The position numbers and the translations under genes are program-made. Shown piece after piece: positions 9,070-20,293 of a DNA stretch of 64,000 nt. Position 1 is the stretch's first letter. Each line of letters starts with the position of its first letter. Origin of the DNA: Aquatica leii (taxonomy: Eukaryota > Arthropoda > Insecta > Coleoptera > Lampyridae); the NCBI GenBank assembly GCA_035610365.1, contig CM069436.1, positions 60,961,505-61,025,504 on the forward strand, written 5' to 3'. The notes under the pieces are model-generated. The model was given only the letters and a program-made list of their open reading frames with translations, was not told the DNA's origin and ran no database searches.

Positions 9070-9086
9070 CTCCACACCTTACACCA
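9070..9086 (-). other. Putative primer-binding site
   Basis: Two bases inside the 5' LTR the minus strand reads TGGTGTAAGGTGTGGAG. The leading TGG fits pairing with the CCA end of a tRNA. I cannot name the primer tRNA from memory. Confidence 0.6.
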
Positions 9087-9088
9087 AA

Positions 9089-9543
9089 TGTTACGAATTT
9101 ATTTATTAAAAACTAATTTATTTAAACGATTAAAACTACGTTTACTTATTCTAGAAAAATATGCACTTTTAAATTAACCGAGCTAATTAAATCTAATAAT
9201 AATATTTAATAAAAACACTTACACTATAATTTATATCACTTAAGATAAGATAACGTTCTCGGATTTCACAGCTGATAGTCACGTTCACTCGATTCGGTGT
9301 ACACTGTTATTTATTTAAAACGCCGCGCGTGCTAACGATACGTATTTATTTCAACTTGATAACCTTCTTAATACTGCATGCTTTCACATTCCAGCAATAA
9401 CTGACCTACGATTTCCATCTTCGGCTTTTATAGACATCAGCGAATTCTTCTCGGTCGTTCCTCACTTTTCGCTATATTTTCTAGAAACTAGATAACAGTT
9501 CTAGAAGGCTCTTGCATTTGCAAGTAATTTCTCGGACGTTTCA
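9089..9543 (-). repeat. 5' LTR of the Ty3/Gypsy element
   Basis: 455-bp direct repeat of 2882-3336 with no difference that I could find by eye. In the element's orientation this is the promoter-bearing copy. The host hAT sequence resumes at 9544 directly after the CA terminus. Confidence 0.95.
9425..9432 (-). promoter_or_regulatory. Putative TATA box in the 5' LTR
   Basis: The minus strand reads TATAAAAG here, about 110 bp upstream of an AATAAA in the same LTR, consistent with the U3 promoter of an LTR retrotransposon. Functional assignment is inferred from position and sequence only. Confidence 0.5.
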
Positions 9544-11560
9544 ATACGAAGTATTATGCTCGTATTAGGAAAAGAATCCACTTAGTTCTTAATTGTTATA
9601 TAATTTAAAGTTTCTTCTGGAGACGTAATAACTTTTTCATCAAAATTTTGTAAATATTGCAATTCTTTAACAAGTTCTACCGCAGTTATGTCTCGTTCCT
9701 TGCGAGTTTTGTCGTTTAATAAATTTTCAACTTTTTGACATAATTCTAATTGTTCGTTTTCAGAATAATTTTTAAATTTTTGAACTTTAAAGTTTCGTCG
9801 TGAATCGGTTCATCGTCACATTCATAATCAAAATGTTTTTTTTTATTTTTCGCGATCTTAAACCTCTTTGTCGTTTGAATTTAGGTTCTATGTCTAAGCG
9901 CGGATGCTGTTTCTTTAGCATCAATCAATAGATCATTAAAACCTTTATCGGAGCGATAAGCTTTCAAAAAATTATTCAAGTTATTTAAATGATTACAACA
10001 CAAGTAGTAACATCAAAGTTTGGTTTTTGAATAATTTTACTAGCAATGTTAACTTTACTTAAAATATCATACCACAATATAAAAATGTAAATGAACTCAA
10101 AGTGCAATTTTTTGGCCAACGATGCAGTCAAATTTTTTACGTTGTTTTCAAAGTTTCAAACAGAGCATCATAAACCTCGCCAAGTTGATGCCTTAGAGGA
10201 GTTATTGCATCTATTCTACTAGACCATAGAGTATCCGATAAGAGAATTCAGAATTGACCAGCGTTTAGTAGAAGCTGAAAAAAATACAAACAGTTCTTGA
10301 ACTAAAGAAAAAAAAATTGATGCTCAAAATTGAAATCCAAAATTTTTTTTGTAGACCATTATGCTTACCACGCATATTTGCCCCATTGTCGTAACTCTGA
10401 CCCCGCAAATCGTTGATAATTAAGTCTTCTTTCTCTAACGCCGACAAAAGAAATTTTGTTTAGCCTTCACCCGACACATCATCTATAGAACAAAATAATA
10501 AAAAATGTTCTTCTACACTAATTCCCGTGTTCTTTAAATTAACGAATCTTATACAAACTGAAATTTGTTCTTGGTGAATAGAGTCAGGAGTGCAGTCTAA
10601 TAATATGGAATAATATTTTGTCTTTTTTGTTAGTTCTAAAATTTTGTATTTGATATTTTCACCGATCAAGTTGATTACTTCATTTTGTATTTTATCCACG
10701 AGATTAAATTTTGCTGACTAAAAACTAAATCACGTAGAAAATTCTTTCTATAACAGCTTGCCAGTATTTAGTTTCTCTGTTTATTACATTTTGAGTTTCA
10801 GAATCAATTATTTCAGAAAACGGTTAGAAAGATCTAGCAATTTTAGAACATTTTCGATATGTAACTTGCTCTTTTCATTAATGTTTAAATGTTTACTTAA
10901 ATGCTGCCAGTTATTGTAACCAGATTCATCATTAAGGCGAACAGATTTCAAATCGCTGTCAATAAAAATTTTGCAACAGAAGCAGTAAAGTGAATTTTTC
11001 GTTTCGGAATACAACAACCAAAAACGCTCAATTTTTTTTGTTCGGTAAAATTCTAAAAAAGTAACTATTGGAAAACTTACACCCCGACTTCAAACTATCT
11101 CTCGGATAAATATCCTTTTTATTTTGATAATGAGCAGGACCACGTTCTACTAATTCTTGAATATTATTAAGACGTAATTTCTTTGGCCATAGTGCAGCAT
11201 CTTTCGAAAGTCGACTCATATTTTTCGTTCTGGTAATTTTAGAAGGTGTTGATTTCTCATTATTAACGGAACTTGAAGATGTTGATGGATTGCTTTCTAG
11301 AAGATCAGTTTCTGGTCTGCTGCTAATACTTGTTTCAAGTATACAGATTCAGAATATTAGGATTTAGCTGTATTATTGTTGTTATTAATATTTGGCAAAG
11401 TAGACTCGGGTTTTGAAAAAAAATGCGTAACTTTGACATGCTTTTCCAGTTCTTCCTCTCTTTTTCTTTTATTCAGTAAATTTTGGTATCCCGACAATTT
11501 TTTTTCTCTGACATCCTGTATACTGTAAAGAAATGAATACGTAAGTAAACAAATTGCCAA
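9544..11560 (-). pseudogene. ZMYM1-like hAT transposase, decayed (interrupted by the Gypsy element)
   Basis: Ordered minus-strand fragments give an almost whole but broken transposase. KRKREEELEKHVKVTHFF sits near 11400-11520, preceded by a plausible splice acceptor. DAALWPKKL and the TTF-type finger SLYCFCCKIFI...GYNNWQHLSKHL follow at 10808-11219. YYSILLDCTPDS and VCIRFVNLKNTGISVEEHF lie at 10460-10699. DLRGQSYDNGANMRG lies at 10265-10447. Stops and frameshifts separate the pieces. The same order recurs in the copy at 31740-34015. The C-terminal dimerisation motif was carried to 2690-2881 by the Gypsy insertion. ZMYM1-like hATs act as nuclear cut-and-paste transposases; this one cannot be functional. 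Confidence 0.8.
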
Positions 11561-12162
11561 ATTATTTATGAAAAATGGAAATGTTTCGACGTCTCAAACT
11601 CAAACTCGAAAGTATTTTCTCAACATTACTTTCAATTTATTTTAAAATTTAAAATTTTTATACTTATGTAGTAATATTAGTGCTTATCAATTATTGTGTT
11701 TGAATTTACTTCAATTAGCAATGATGTTTATATAATCAAACATAAAAGAATTTTTGAGATGCAAGTTTTTGGCTTTTAATTTTTTAATAAATCTAAAATA
11801 AAAAATAAATTTTAGATGAACTCACTTTAATTCACAACACAAAACACATCACTATAAAGTCTGCAAGACTACAAAAAACTAAAGTTTCAAAAGCAGATAT
11901 CTTTTACCCCATGCACTTTTCACTTCGCTAAGTTAATTATCGTTCAGGCATCAGGTAACAAATGAAATCGCGACCGATGCAACGCTTCAATATATAAAGT
12001 TTCGTACATTGCAAGCTCATGCAGGAAAAAAAACGCTTGTTCGCTCGTTGGCTTGTTGCAAGCCAAATTTCAAGCTCAAACATGAATAAAATCAGATTTC
12101 TTTGATTTCACACAATTCATGTTATCATGTTACGTATTCGATCGAATAAATGCTATTAATGC
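11561..12162. other. No gene seen
   Basis: AT-rich sequence without a supported reading frame. It may include the undefined 5' end of the adjacent hAT element. An inverted pair GGCTTGTTGCAAGCC (about 12041-12055) is visible but short. Confidence 0.5.
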
Positions 12163-14150
12163 CAGTTTTGTGCATAGATAATTTAGTTTTTATCTAGATG
12201 AGATAATAGATAATTTCCAATTTGCTTATCTAGATAATGATTTAGATACAAGTTGAAGAATTTATCTAGATAATAGATAAGATAATCTATCATTTACGTA
12301 GATAATACGATAGATGATTCTATCAAATAGGTACAAACAGGTAACAATTTTAATCGATTACCACATTTAATTATCATCACATATCTAAATGTACAATATA
12401 ATCTCATAACAGAATAAATACCAATTCATTGCTTATTAAATTTACTAATTAAAAAACTGAAAGACAAATTGAAAAAAAAAAAATAAAAATCGAAAAAAAA
12501 CATTACAGAAACTTTATTGATTTAATACTATTGAAAAAATTTAATCATTTACAAATCTTGACACAATATGGTTCTTTCAAAATTTCCATTGCTAAGCAAA
12601 AATTAGATTATCCGGACTAAAGTATTTCAATTAGCGCCGAAATTGATGTGTTTACTCAATAACTTTTTGACAAATGGAGAAGTGTTTAGTAAACTTAATT
12701 AGTTTTTCTTTGTAACGGTTAGGAAAAATTTGGCTTTGATATCGACGTCAGGTTGAATCTATAATGCAAAAAGACTATAAAAATTATCGCTCATAGCCGT
12801 GAATCAAACTCCCTGAATTATTGCTTTTTGTTTTTAAATTTAAGTTATCATTTGTAGTTCGATATTTTAAGCAAATTTTTCACAAAAAACCAACTAATAC
12901 TCAAAAATTTATTGTATTTTTAATTTTGAGCAGCTTAGTACATCAGCGAGCACTTAACGCAACTGTTTTTTTTCTAAAAAAATTGGGTTTAAACGGGCTC
13001 CAATATTTTAAACAGTTTATGCTCTGCTCAACAAATCCAAATGTAAAAAATAAGCATTTTTGCTTTGCGGTTTTGTCAATTATATTTGACAGGTTGTCAG
13101 TAATTGTTTGTACTGATAAGACAATTTACAATATTGGTTTTTAAAATTATAGAAGCGCTGTATTTGACGCGGTCTACATTAGGATATTATTGCGACTTTA
13201 TCTTAACATTAATTTTACTTAATCAACAAGTTTATTAAAAGCTCCATGACACTTCAAAAAGAACTCTAAATCACGTGTATCGAGGGTTGCTACTTTCAAC
13301 TGCTCAAAAAGTCATATGACTTTTCTCTTTTTGAATTAAGCATTTTTTTACTTGAGCATAGTTTTGCTATGTAGGCACTTCAACTAATTAGATTTTCAAA
13401 ACTACAAAATAATGTATTAAATCGTGCAAGTTAGTAAGTAAAGCTTATTATTGTTTCTAAAGGTGATAAGATACCTAATTATCGCAATGGATTCCACCGG
13501 AAATTTGCTGATTGTAATATCGAAAGCACGCCATTTTCGTATTTGATTTTGCAGCGAAAGACAAAGATAATAAAAACTCGGTTGCATTTTTATTATCGTT
13601 ACAGTCCGTAGTTCGAAAAAAGAAACAGTCACAAATTGAATGCAATAGAAAGAGATGCCATGTGAAAACGACAACTATTCCCTGTACGGCGAAAAGATAG
13701 AGTTAAGCCCCTCCTTCAATTGTGTATGATAATTTAAACCAATGTATGAAGAGACAAGTTTACACGGCTCAAATTGGTAAAAGCGCGAAAATTCAAAAAC
13801 TGTATAAAATGTATAATATATAGGGATAAAAGGTTAAAGTACATAGTAAAACGTTTAATTTTCAATAAATGTACAAAATTATAAATTTCTACTTATAACA
13901 AATAAATCCGTTTATATCTTTATTTATTAATTTAGTTACAAGATTTATTTAAAAAAATTATCAAATATAACACTTGGAGGGAACAACTAAACATTTAAAA
14001 CGCGTATAAACAAGCGCTTCATTAAATTTTTACATAATAATAAATTACAAAAAAGCAAATCTAAACTAAAAAATGTATGTTTATTTTAAAAATTATCTAG
14101 ATAACTGCATGATAGATAACAGAAAAATCATCTAGATAATTAATAGATCG
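12163..14150. mobile_element. Probable decayed hAT-like element with TATCTAGATA subterminal repeats
   Basis: Both edges of this AT-rich block (12170-12330 and 14090-14150) are crowded with TATCTAGATA-type words in both orientations. The same subterminal style is seen in the two well-delimited hAT MITEs at 18901-19860 and 26374-27487. No terminal repeat or target duplication could be fixed, and no transposase motif was recognised inside. The limits are approximate and the assignment rests on the repeat pattern alone. Confidence 0.4.
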
Positions 14151-14233
14151 GTTCGCCTCCTGGTATGTGATAATTTTAAAAATTCGATCAAATTAATGAT
14201 CCCTTCTTTTAGGAGGTTGGATGAAAGCAACTA

Positions 14234-14258
14234 GGGGAGAGGGGGGCAGGTTGTTACA
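14234..14258 (+). repeat. Left terminal inverted repeat of the pogo-like element
   Basis: 25 bases, exact reverse complement of 16839-16863, preceded by the TA target dinucleotide. Purine-rich, with two G-runs of four and six. Confidence 0.95.
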
Positions 14259-14723
14259 TGGGGCACGTTGTTACATGGTAAATATGTGCACGTTGTGTTG
14301 CATACAAGAGTAGCATATTTTACTACAAGAATTGTAGTCATACGCGACATCTGTGAATATAGTTTAAGATTACTAGGTAATGTGAAAACTTCAATATTAG
14401 CTAAAACGTGGTTTGAGGTGCAACAAGTGATTTTTAGAGTGGAAAGAAATCTCAATTCATCGCCTAAACGGTAAGTGATCTAATTAAATTAATATATTGG
14501 TTTTGCAATACACACTTTGGACTTACATTCGCACTATTTATTTGTTTCCTTAACGTACAAGGTACATGATAAAAATGAAACATGACCTACATGTTACCGG
14601 TTGGGGCATATTGTTACAATAATTATGAGGCACGTTGTTACATGTAACAACCTGCCCCATACTTTAATAGTGTCACTAGTAAGCATAAGTTAGGTACTTT
14701 TATATTGTTACAGATTGTAAAAT

Positions 14724-16468
14724 ATGGCGAGAACTGATAAAAGAAAAACTAATCGTGGCAACACGCCAGCGGATGTTTTTGAGCAAGCTGCTAAAGCAGT
14801 ATCAAATGAGAAATTATCTTTACGAGATGCTGCTAGTCGATTCGGAATAAATTTTATGACACTACATCGGTACATCAAAAAGCTAATATAACGCCTAATA
14901 CGGCAGCTATAAATATAGGCTACGCTAAACCATCGAAAATTTTTAGTGAAGAGCAGGAGCAAGAACTATCTCAATACGTCGAAGACTGTTCAAAACTTTA
15001 TTACGGATTGACGACAAAAGATTTGCGAAAACTTGCTTATGATTTAGCTATTCAAAATAAAAACAAATTTCCTGTTAGTTGGAAAAATATGGAGATGGCA
15101 TCAAAAGATTGGTTGAAGGGGTTTTTAAAACGTCATAAAAATTTATCTGTGCGTATCCCAGAGTCGACAAGTCTTGCGAGGGCCACAGCCTTTAATCGTG
15201 CCAATGTTAATTTGTTTTTCGACAACCTTGCTACTGTTTATGACAAATATAAATTTAAACCGAATGACGTATATAACGTAGACGAGACTGGCCTCACTAC
15301 CGTACAAAAGCCTTCTAAAATTATTGCGAAGAAAGGGATTAAACAAGTTGGAGCCATCACGTCAGGAGAAAGAGGAACCTTGGTGACAATGGCTTTAGCA
15401 GTCAACGCGACTGGCAATAGTGTGCCACCCATGTTAGTGTTTCCTCGCAAGAAAGTTAAGCCATTTATGACCGCAAATACACCTGCTGGTTGCATAGCAG
15501 CAGCTCACCCTTCTGGGTGGATGACTGGTGATAACTTTTTACTTTTCATGAAGCACTTTACCAAATTTATTCGGTGCACAAAAAATAGCCCTGTTTTGTT
15601 AATTCTAGACAACCATGTGTCACATTTGTCAATTCCTGTGCTAAACTATTGCAAGGATAATGGTGTGGTATTATTGAGTTACCCTCCTCATACGTCACAT
15701 CGACTGCAACCTTTAGATAGGACAGTGTATGGACCTCTAAAAAGATATTTTAACCTACATGCGGATGGCTGGCTCAAATCACACCCAGGTGTTCCCATGA
15801 GTATTTATGACATCCCAACAGTTCTAAAGGAAGCTTTACCACTTGCTACTACACCAAGCAATATACAAAAGGGATTTTTAGTTACGGGGATTTGGCCCTA
15901 CAACAGAACAATTTTCTCAGACGATGATTTTTTACCTTCAGAAGTTACTAACCGAGAAAACAAAGAGAATGTGAGTAGTAATTTGGTGGAAGACAGAATC
16001 GATAATATTACTGACAATCCTATGGAAATTCGTCATATTACACCTGATAAATCAGTTGGTAACCTTACCTACCCGGTGACAATTCGTCATACAACGCCAC
16101 CTCCTCAACCTTCCACATCAACAGCTAATGATGGATATTCGCCAAATGTGTCATTCCGCGTGACGCCACTTCAGTTAAAACCTTTTCCAAAGGCTCTTCC
16201 TAGAAAAGCAGGTATTAATCGCAAAAAAATTAAATCTGCCGTTTTAACGGATACTCCTGTGAAAAACGCACTTGAAGAAGAAGCTCGAGAAAGAGAGAAT
16301 CGAAAGAAAATAAGCGGCAAGCTTAAGAAAAACTTCAGCGACCATAAAGGTAGCAAGTGTAAGAAAAAAGGTACCAAAAAGGAAGAAACTGATTCTGATC
16401 AATCAGAAGAAGGTGACCTGTGCCTTGTGTGCTTAGAATCTTATTCTAACTCTAAAGATAAATATTAG
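14724..16468 (+). pseudogene. pogo/jerky-type DDE transposase with one frameshift and one nonsense codon
   Basis: The true start is probably ATG at 14724 (MARTDKRKTNRGN). It leads into a psq/CENP-B-type helix-turn-helix (KLSLRDAASRFGINFMTLHRYIKK). One base is missing in the A-run at about 14877-14881; the frame then continues as ANITPNTAAINIGYAKP and runs open from there. Second DNA-binding part: DWLKGFLKRHKNLSVRIPE. Catalytic acids: YNVDETGL, LLILDNHVSHL and LQPLDRTVYGPLK, the DDD signature of pogo-like enzymes. The C-terminus is basic and ends with a Cys pair (CLVC) before a TAG at 16466-16468. Beyond that stop the same frame runs to 16564 and completes a PHD-like Cys/His finger (CTTCRGWAHVSC then CIHC), so the stop is very likely a mutation of a tryptophan codon. 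Nuclear enzyme for cut-and-paste transposition. Confidence 0.85.
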
Positions 16469-16838
16469 ATTCAGTGTACAACATGCAGGGGGTGGGCGCA
16501 TGTGTCCTGCGCCAGTGATGATGACTATTACGTGTGTATACATTGTTTAAGTGACAATGACTAATTTTGTAACATACGGGTAATTTTCATTTTGTAGAAT
16601 GTAGTCTTTTAATTTTTGTAACAACGTACCCCATAAGCAGTAACAACTTGCCTCTCTAGTGGGGCATGTTGTTACATAGTGTACCAGTTTATTAAAATAT
16701 TTATAATCACTTTTCTGTAACTATTAGAGCTGAAATATAAATCAATCCTTAGAGCCTAATGTTTACTTTACAATAATCGATATATAATTGAAATTTCCAG
16801 TCAATAAAATGTGCCACAAAAAATACATATCTCAAAAC

Positions 16839-16863
16839 TGTAACAACCTGCCCCCCTCTCCCC
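16839..16863 (-). repeat. Right terminal inverted repeat of the pogo-like element
   Basis: 25 bases, exact complement of the left end, followed by TA at 16864-16865. Confidence 0.95.
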
Positions 16864-16878
16864 TACTTCAGTAATTTG

Positions 16879-16913
16879 CGACGTTTCGTGTTCTGGATGA
16901 ACACTTCTTCAGG
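16879..16913 (-). ncRNA. Hammerhead-ribozyme-like motif (Penelope-like element LTR type)
   Basis: The minus strand reads CCTGAAGA, then stem GTGTTC, loop ATCCA, stem GAACAC, then GAAACGTCG. This matches the conserved hammerhead core CUGANGA - helix II - GAAA, with a perfect 6-bp helix II. Minimal hammerheads of this form are known from the LTRs of Penelope-like retroelements, and remnants of such elements occur elsewhere in this window (57117-57486 and 59385-60450). The pogo-like element has inserted right beside it, so the surrounding LTR is split. Self-cleavage is not shown; helix III would be very short in a monomer. Confidence 0.65.
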
Positions 16914-17336
16914 CTCGCTCACTTTATTGTAAGAAACAAACATTTTTAATATACTTTATAACATAAAATCAAAGATTAAAAATGTGTATAAAACATAATT
17001 GACAAACAAGACAGCACTATGAAATTTAATTGTTTTGAGATCACTAACATTATTAATTTTAAAATTGTTAATTCTAATAAAACCTTAAGTCATTATCTAG
17101 TAACTATAATATTTAATGGTATGTATTTTGTGATAAAAATGAAAAACAAAATATGCTTATGATGTGTATCTAATGCATAGTACTTGTTTCTATTGTACAT
17201 GAACCAGGCCGTCGACTTCACATCAATCTTTAGACTTTGTTATAAGTTTCGCCGTTGTCACCTGTTATGACAGGCACCAGTTTTACTTCACATAATAAAA
17301 AAAAAGTATTTGTTCATTTTTCAATTTACTCTATAT
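16914..17336. other. No gene seen; probably residual Penelope-like LTR
   Basis: AT-rich noncoding DNA adjoining the hammerhead-like motif. No frame is supported. Confidence 0.4.
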
Positions 17337-17789
17337 ACAGAGAGGTCGTAAATTCAGGACCTTCCTTAACTATCTCTTGAACGAATCGAGTTAGAAAATC
17401 CAGACAAAAACTGGATTAATTCATGTTAAGTTTAAGGAATTTTTACTAGAATAAAATTTTCTGAAAAAGTTAAAAATGGCGCTAGGGGCGCTATCGAATT
17501 AAAATTTTTAAATAGAATGATTATGTATTGTTGTAGATTTTCTGACCGGTATTTAAATCCTTTACATGACCGTTTTTTTTAAATTTTAGTTACGAGTTAC
17601 GGTTCAGAAGCTATACAATCACTAAAACATTACAAAACTTTCTAATTTTTTTGCGATAATCATGTATTCTATGCATTTCAGTTATCTTTTTAAAACAATC
17701 ATTTCCAATGTGACAGATGTGATTACAATAAATCAACTAAATAGTAGTGCTTATACTGTACGTGTGATTAAATGGGAATCGACGCTTAG

Positions 17790-18755
17790 AGTACATGGTT
17801 AATGCCGTGGAAGAAATTATCATGAAGCGGAACGTGCATTCAACAGAAGAAATCTCGATCAACCAATTACTTGAAGTTATTTCAGAAAGCTGATTGCAAA
17901 ATTTCTGGAAACTGGTTTGCGATAAAAAACGGTCAGGTCGCTCCCTTCTTGCCGAAGATAGAAATATAAATATATAAGCGAAATTCGTGGTTAAACCAAC
18001 GCAATCAAAATCGGACGTTTGTAAAGCTCACATTGTTGCTAGGAGAAAAATTTCACCTTTATAAAGTTAAATTGGTACATCAGCTAACGGAAGATGAACA
18101 CGACAGAAGGGTGAAGTAATGTCCGATATAATAAGTCAAAACCTTAGATACATACGCTCAATTTGCTTTAGCGATGAATGCACATTTTACTTAAATAGAA
18201 CGGTAAATAAGCAGAATAATAGATAATAAAGTAATGAAAACCTAAGTACATTGGTACCGAGAAAATAATACCCAACATCCACAAAAAGGTAACGTTTAAG
18301 CGGGGATTCATGGACTTCACATAACAGAACATTTCTTTATTGATGGCAATTTAAATAGTACAGAATATTTAAAGATGCTGCAAAATATTATTCAACCTCT
18401 AATAAATGAAACGATTAATAACAACGCGGAAAAAATTTGAAATTTGGAAATAAGGTTTCAACAGGACGGACTCATTATTACCATTAAGTAAAGAATTATT
18501 TGAATAATGGTTACCCTCTGGTAGGTAGATTGGACGACGTTGTCCGATAGAATGACCAGTTTGCTCTTCTGACAACGCCATTGGACTTTTTCTTTTGGGG
18601 TTATTTTAAAATCAAAAATGTATCGCACACAACCACAAAATATTGAAGAGTTGAAGCAAAGAATTATTCACGAATGTGTGTCCATCAGAAGAGAATTATT
18701 TGAAAATGTTTTGCAAGAAACAATCAGTCGGTTCTTTTACTGTTATAGAAAGTAA
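17790..18755 (+). pseudogene. DDE transposase remnant (Tc1/mariner-like)
   Basis: Recognisable pieces on the plus strand are GIHGLHITEHFFIDGNLNSTEYLKMLQNIIQPLINE at 18305-18413, then GYPLVGRLDDVV, then a PLDFFLWGYFKIK block near 18580-18620 followed by QNIEELKQRIIHEC-like sequence in a shifted frame. This order is typical of insect DDE transposases of the Tc1/mariner group with the PLDFFLWG signature. Stops and frame changes are frequent, so there is no functional product. Confidence 0.7.
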
Positions 18756-18900
18756 ATGGTAATTTTGTACACCAAATTTATATTTTATCTTTTCTTTCAG
18801 TTTGTGATAAGTTGAATATTTGAAAGAATAAGATATTTTGCATGTTCTTCTTTTAATTATTGTATTTTATGCCGTTTAAATATGTAGCTTTAATAATAAG

Positions 18901-19860
18901 CAGGGTTGTAAATTATCTATATAAATTCATATAGATAAATTAATCTAGATTCATACTTTTTATAGATACAATAAAAAAATATATAAGTTATGTATCTGTA
19001 TATAGTCCTCGCAATTTAACTTTCGATGCACGTCATTAATGACGTAAAATTCATACCACCCTATTTATAGTAAAAATTAAATAAATACCTAATTGTCTTA
19101 TGGAATTTTTTTTGTCAAGCTGTTGGTGTGCTTACTACAGTTGCAGCGTTGTTGGCATCTGTCAAAATTAATTTGTGTTTTTTACGTCAAAGTGCTCATT
19201 GTTTTCTATAATTATTTTTGATACAAAACTACTATTTTGAGCTTGAATGAGATAATGGTGGTCTATTGATATCAGTAAATGCTGTGCGAGAGGTACCCTT
19301 TTACATAATATTTAAATTGTGGTAATACATATACTACATACATATATTCTACAGTTAGTTCTGTATCTATAGCGGTTGCTAACAACGAGGTTCTTAGATC
19401 TCCTAAAAAACGTAAGCGTAGTAAACCTGTTACGAATGCAGAAACTTTTAATGAAAACGTAATTTGCAATGTAATATACAGAATGTACGAAAACATGTAA
19501 GTTTACATGATAATACCGACATGGTTGAATAACTACGTCACTGATGTTAACGACGTGCATCGAAAGTTAAATTGCGAGGACTATATATATAATTTTTTAT
19601 TTAAATAATATTTATAAAAAATAGTGTCTCGTTAAATTCAAGTTACAATATGTATGTTTTTCTTCAGTAATCTCCCGCATTCCATAGCAGTTTTTCAAAT
19701 GAACTCCATCTATCGTTGTTACTACCTAGCTTATTTCATCTATCATCTGTTATCTATATAAAGTTTGAATAGTTTATCTATTATCTAATACTAGATAATT
19801 TTTGAAAGAAAAAAATTATCTATATCTTTATAATTTAAAAATTATCTATTTATAACACTG
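18901..19860. mobile_element. hAT-type MITE with 8-bp target duplication
   Basis: Ends CAGGGTTGTAAAT and, in complement, CAGTGTTATAAAT, flanked by ATAATAAG on both sides (18893-18900 and 19861-19868). Subterminal regions are full of TTATCTATATAA/TCTAGATAA-type words. It carries no gene of its own. It is inserted in the mariner-like element and carries a second MITE at 19001-19585. Confidence 0.88.
19001..19585. mobile_element. Nested MITE with perfect 34-bp terminal repeats
   Basis: TATAGTCCTCGCAATTTAA... at 19001-19034 is the exact complement of 19552-19585. Flanking TA/TATA fits a TA-targeting (Tc1/mariner-type) MITE. Small minus-strand open frames inside are not convincing. Perfect ends suggest it is the youngest of the three nested insertions. 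Confidence 0.85.
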
Positions 19861-20293
19861 ATAATAAGTAATTAGATGTACTTAATAATAAATCATGGTT
19901 AAATTTCTTCAAATTTTTAAGCAAATGTTCATTTCGTTAAAGTATTCTCAGAATTAATTTTATTTATAAAATATCTAACTTCCGCAAATTAAATTGAATA
20001 ATGATCCAAAGCAACAAAACATTTGCTTTTCTTCTCTTGTGTAATTGGGTACCCAAATAGTCGACTGCAATTCCTGTCTATCACATTGAAAACGACTGTT
20101 TTAAAAACAAAACTGAAATGCATGGAATACATGATTATCGCAAAAAAATTAAAAATTCTTGTAATTTTTCAGTGATTGTAGCTTCTGAACCGTAGCTCGG
20201 ATTTAAAATTAAAAAAAAACAGTCATATACTCTAACTCGATCCGTTCAAGAGATAGCAGAAGGGGCCCTTCCTGTATTTACGACCTTCTGTAT

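Larger units (their letters stand above)
2882..9543 (-). mobile_element. Full-length Ty3/Gypsy LTR retrotransposon with a macro-domain pol tail
   Basis: The element is 6,662 bp and is transcribed on the minus strand. Two 455-bp LTRs (2882-3336 and 9089-9543), both TG...CA, look identical base for base. They are flanked by ATAC on each side (2878-2881 and 9544-9547). The order is 5' LTR, primer-binding site, gag, protease, reverse transcriptase, RNase H, integrase, GPY/F module, macro domain, CCCH finger, polypurine tract, 3' LTR. No env-like gene is present. It sits inside a dead hAT transposase. Two one-base frameshifts (about 6335-6342 and 5884-5889) split an otherwise continuous gag-pol frame. 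The identical LTRs indicate a very recent insertion. Confidence 0.95.
14234..16863 (+). mobile_element. pogo-like DNA transposon with perfect 25-bp terminal repeats
   Basis: The ends GGGGAGAGGGGGGCAGG... (14234-14258) and their exact complement (16839-16863) are 25-bp inverted repeats flanked by TA on both sides (14232-14233 and 16864-16865), the target choice of the Tc1/mariner-pogo group. Inside each end lie several copies of a GGGGCAYGTTGTTACATG-like word (for example at about 14260-14277, 14603-14618, 14630-14643, 16618-16636 and 16660-16677), probably transposase-binding sites. The single gene is a DDE transposase on the plus strand. Total 2,630 bp. Intact ends with only two visible gene lesions suggest a fairly young copy. 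Confidence 0.93.
17337..20291 (+). mobile_element. Decayed Tc1/mariner-like transposon with long terminal repeats
   Basis: The left end (ATACAGAGAGGTCGTAAATT...) and the right end, in complement (ATACAGAAGGTCGTAAATAC...), are inverted repeats that stay recognisable for over 200 bp. Shared words include TATCTCTTGAACG, CGAGTTAGA, ACGGTTCAGAAGCT and GCGATAATCATGTATTC. A broken transposase frame lies at about 17790-18755. A 960-bp hAT MITE, itself carrying another MITE, sits in the right half. Many substitutions between the two ends mark it as old. Confidence 0.8.

Noticed and set aside
12821..13144. 107-codon plus-strand frame
   Set aside because: Lys/Phe/Leu-rich noise in AT-rich DNA, with no motif.
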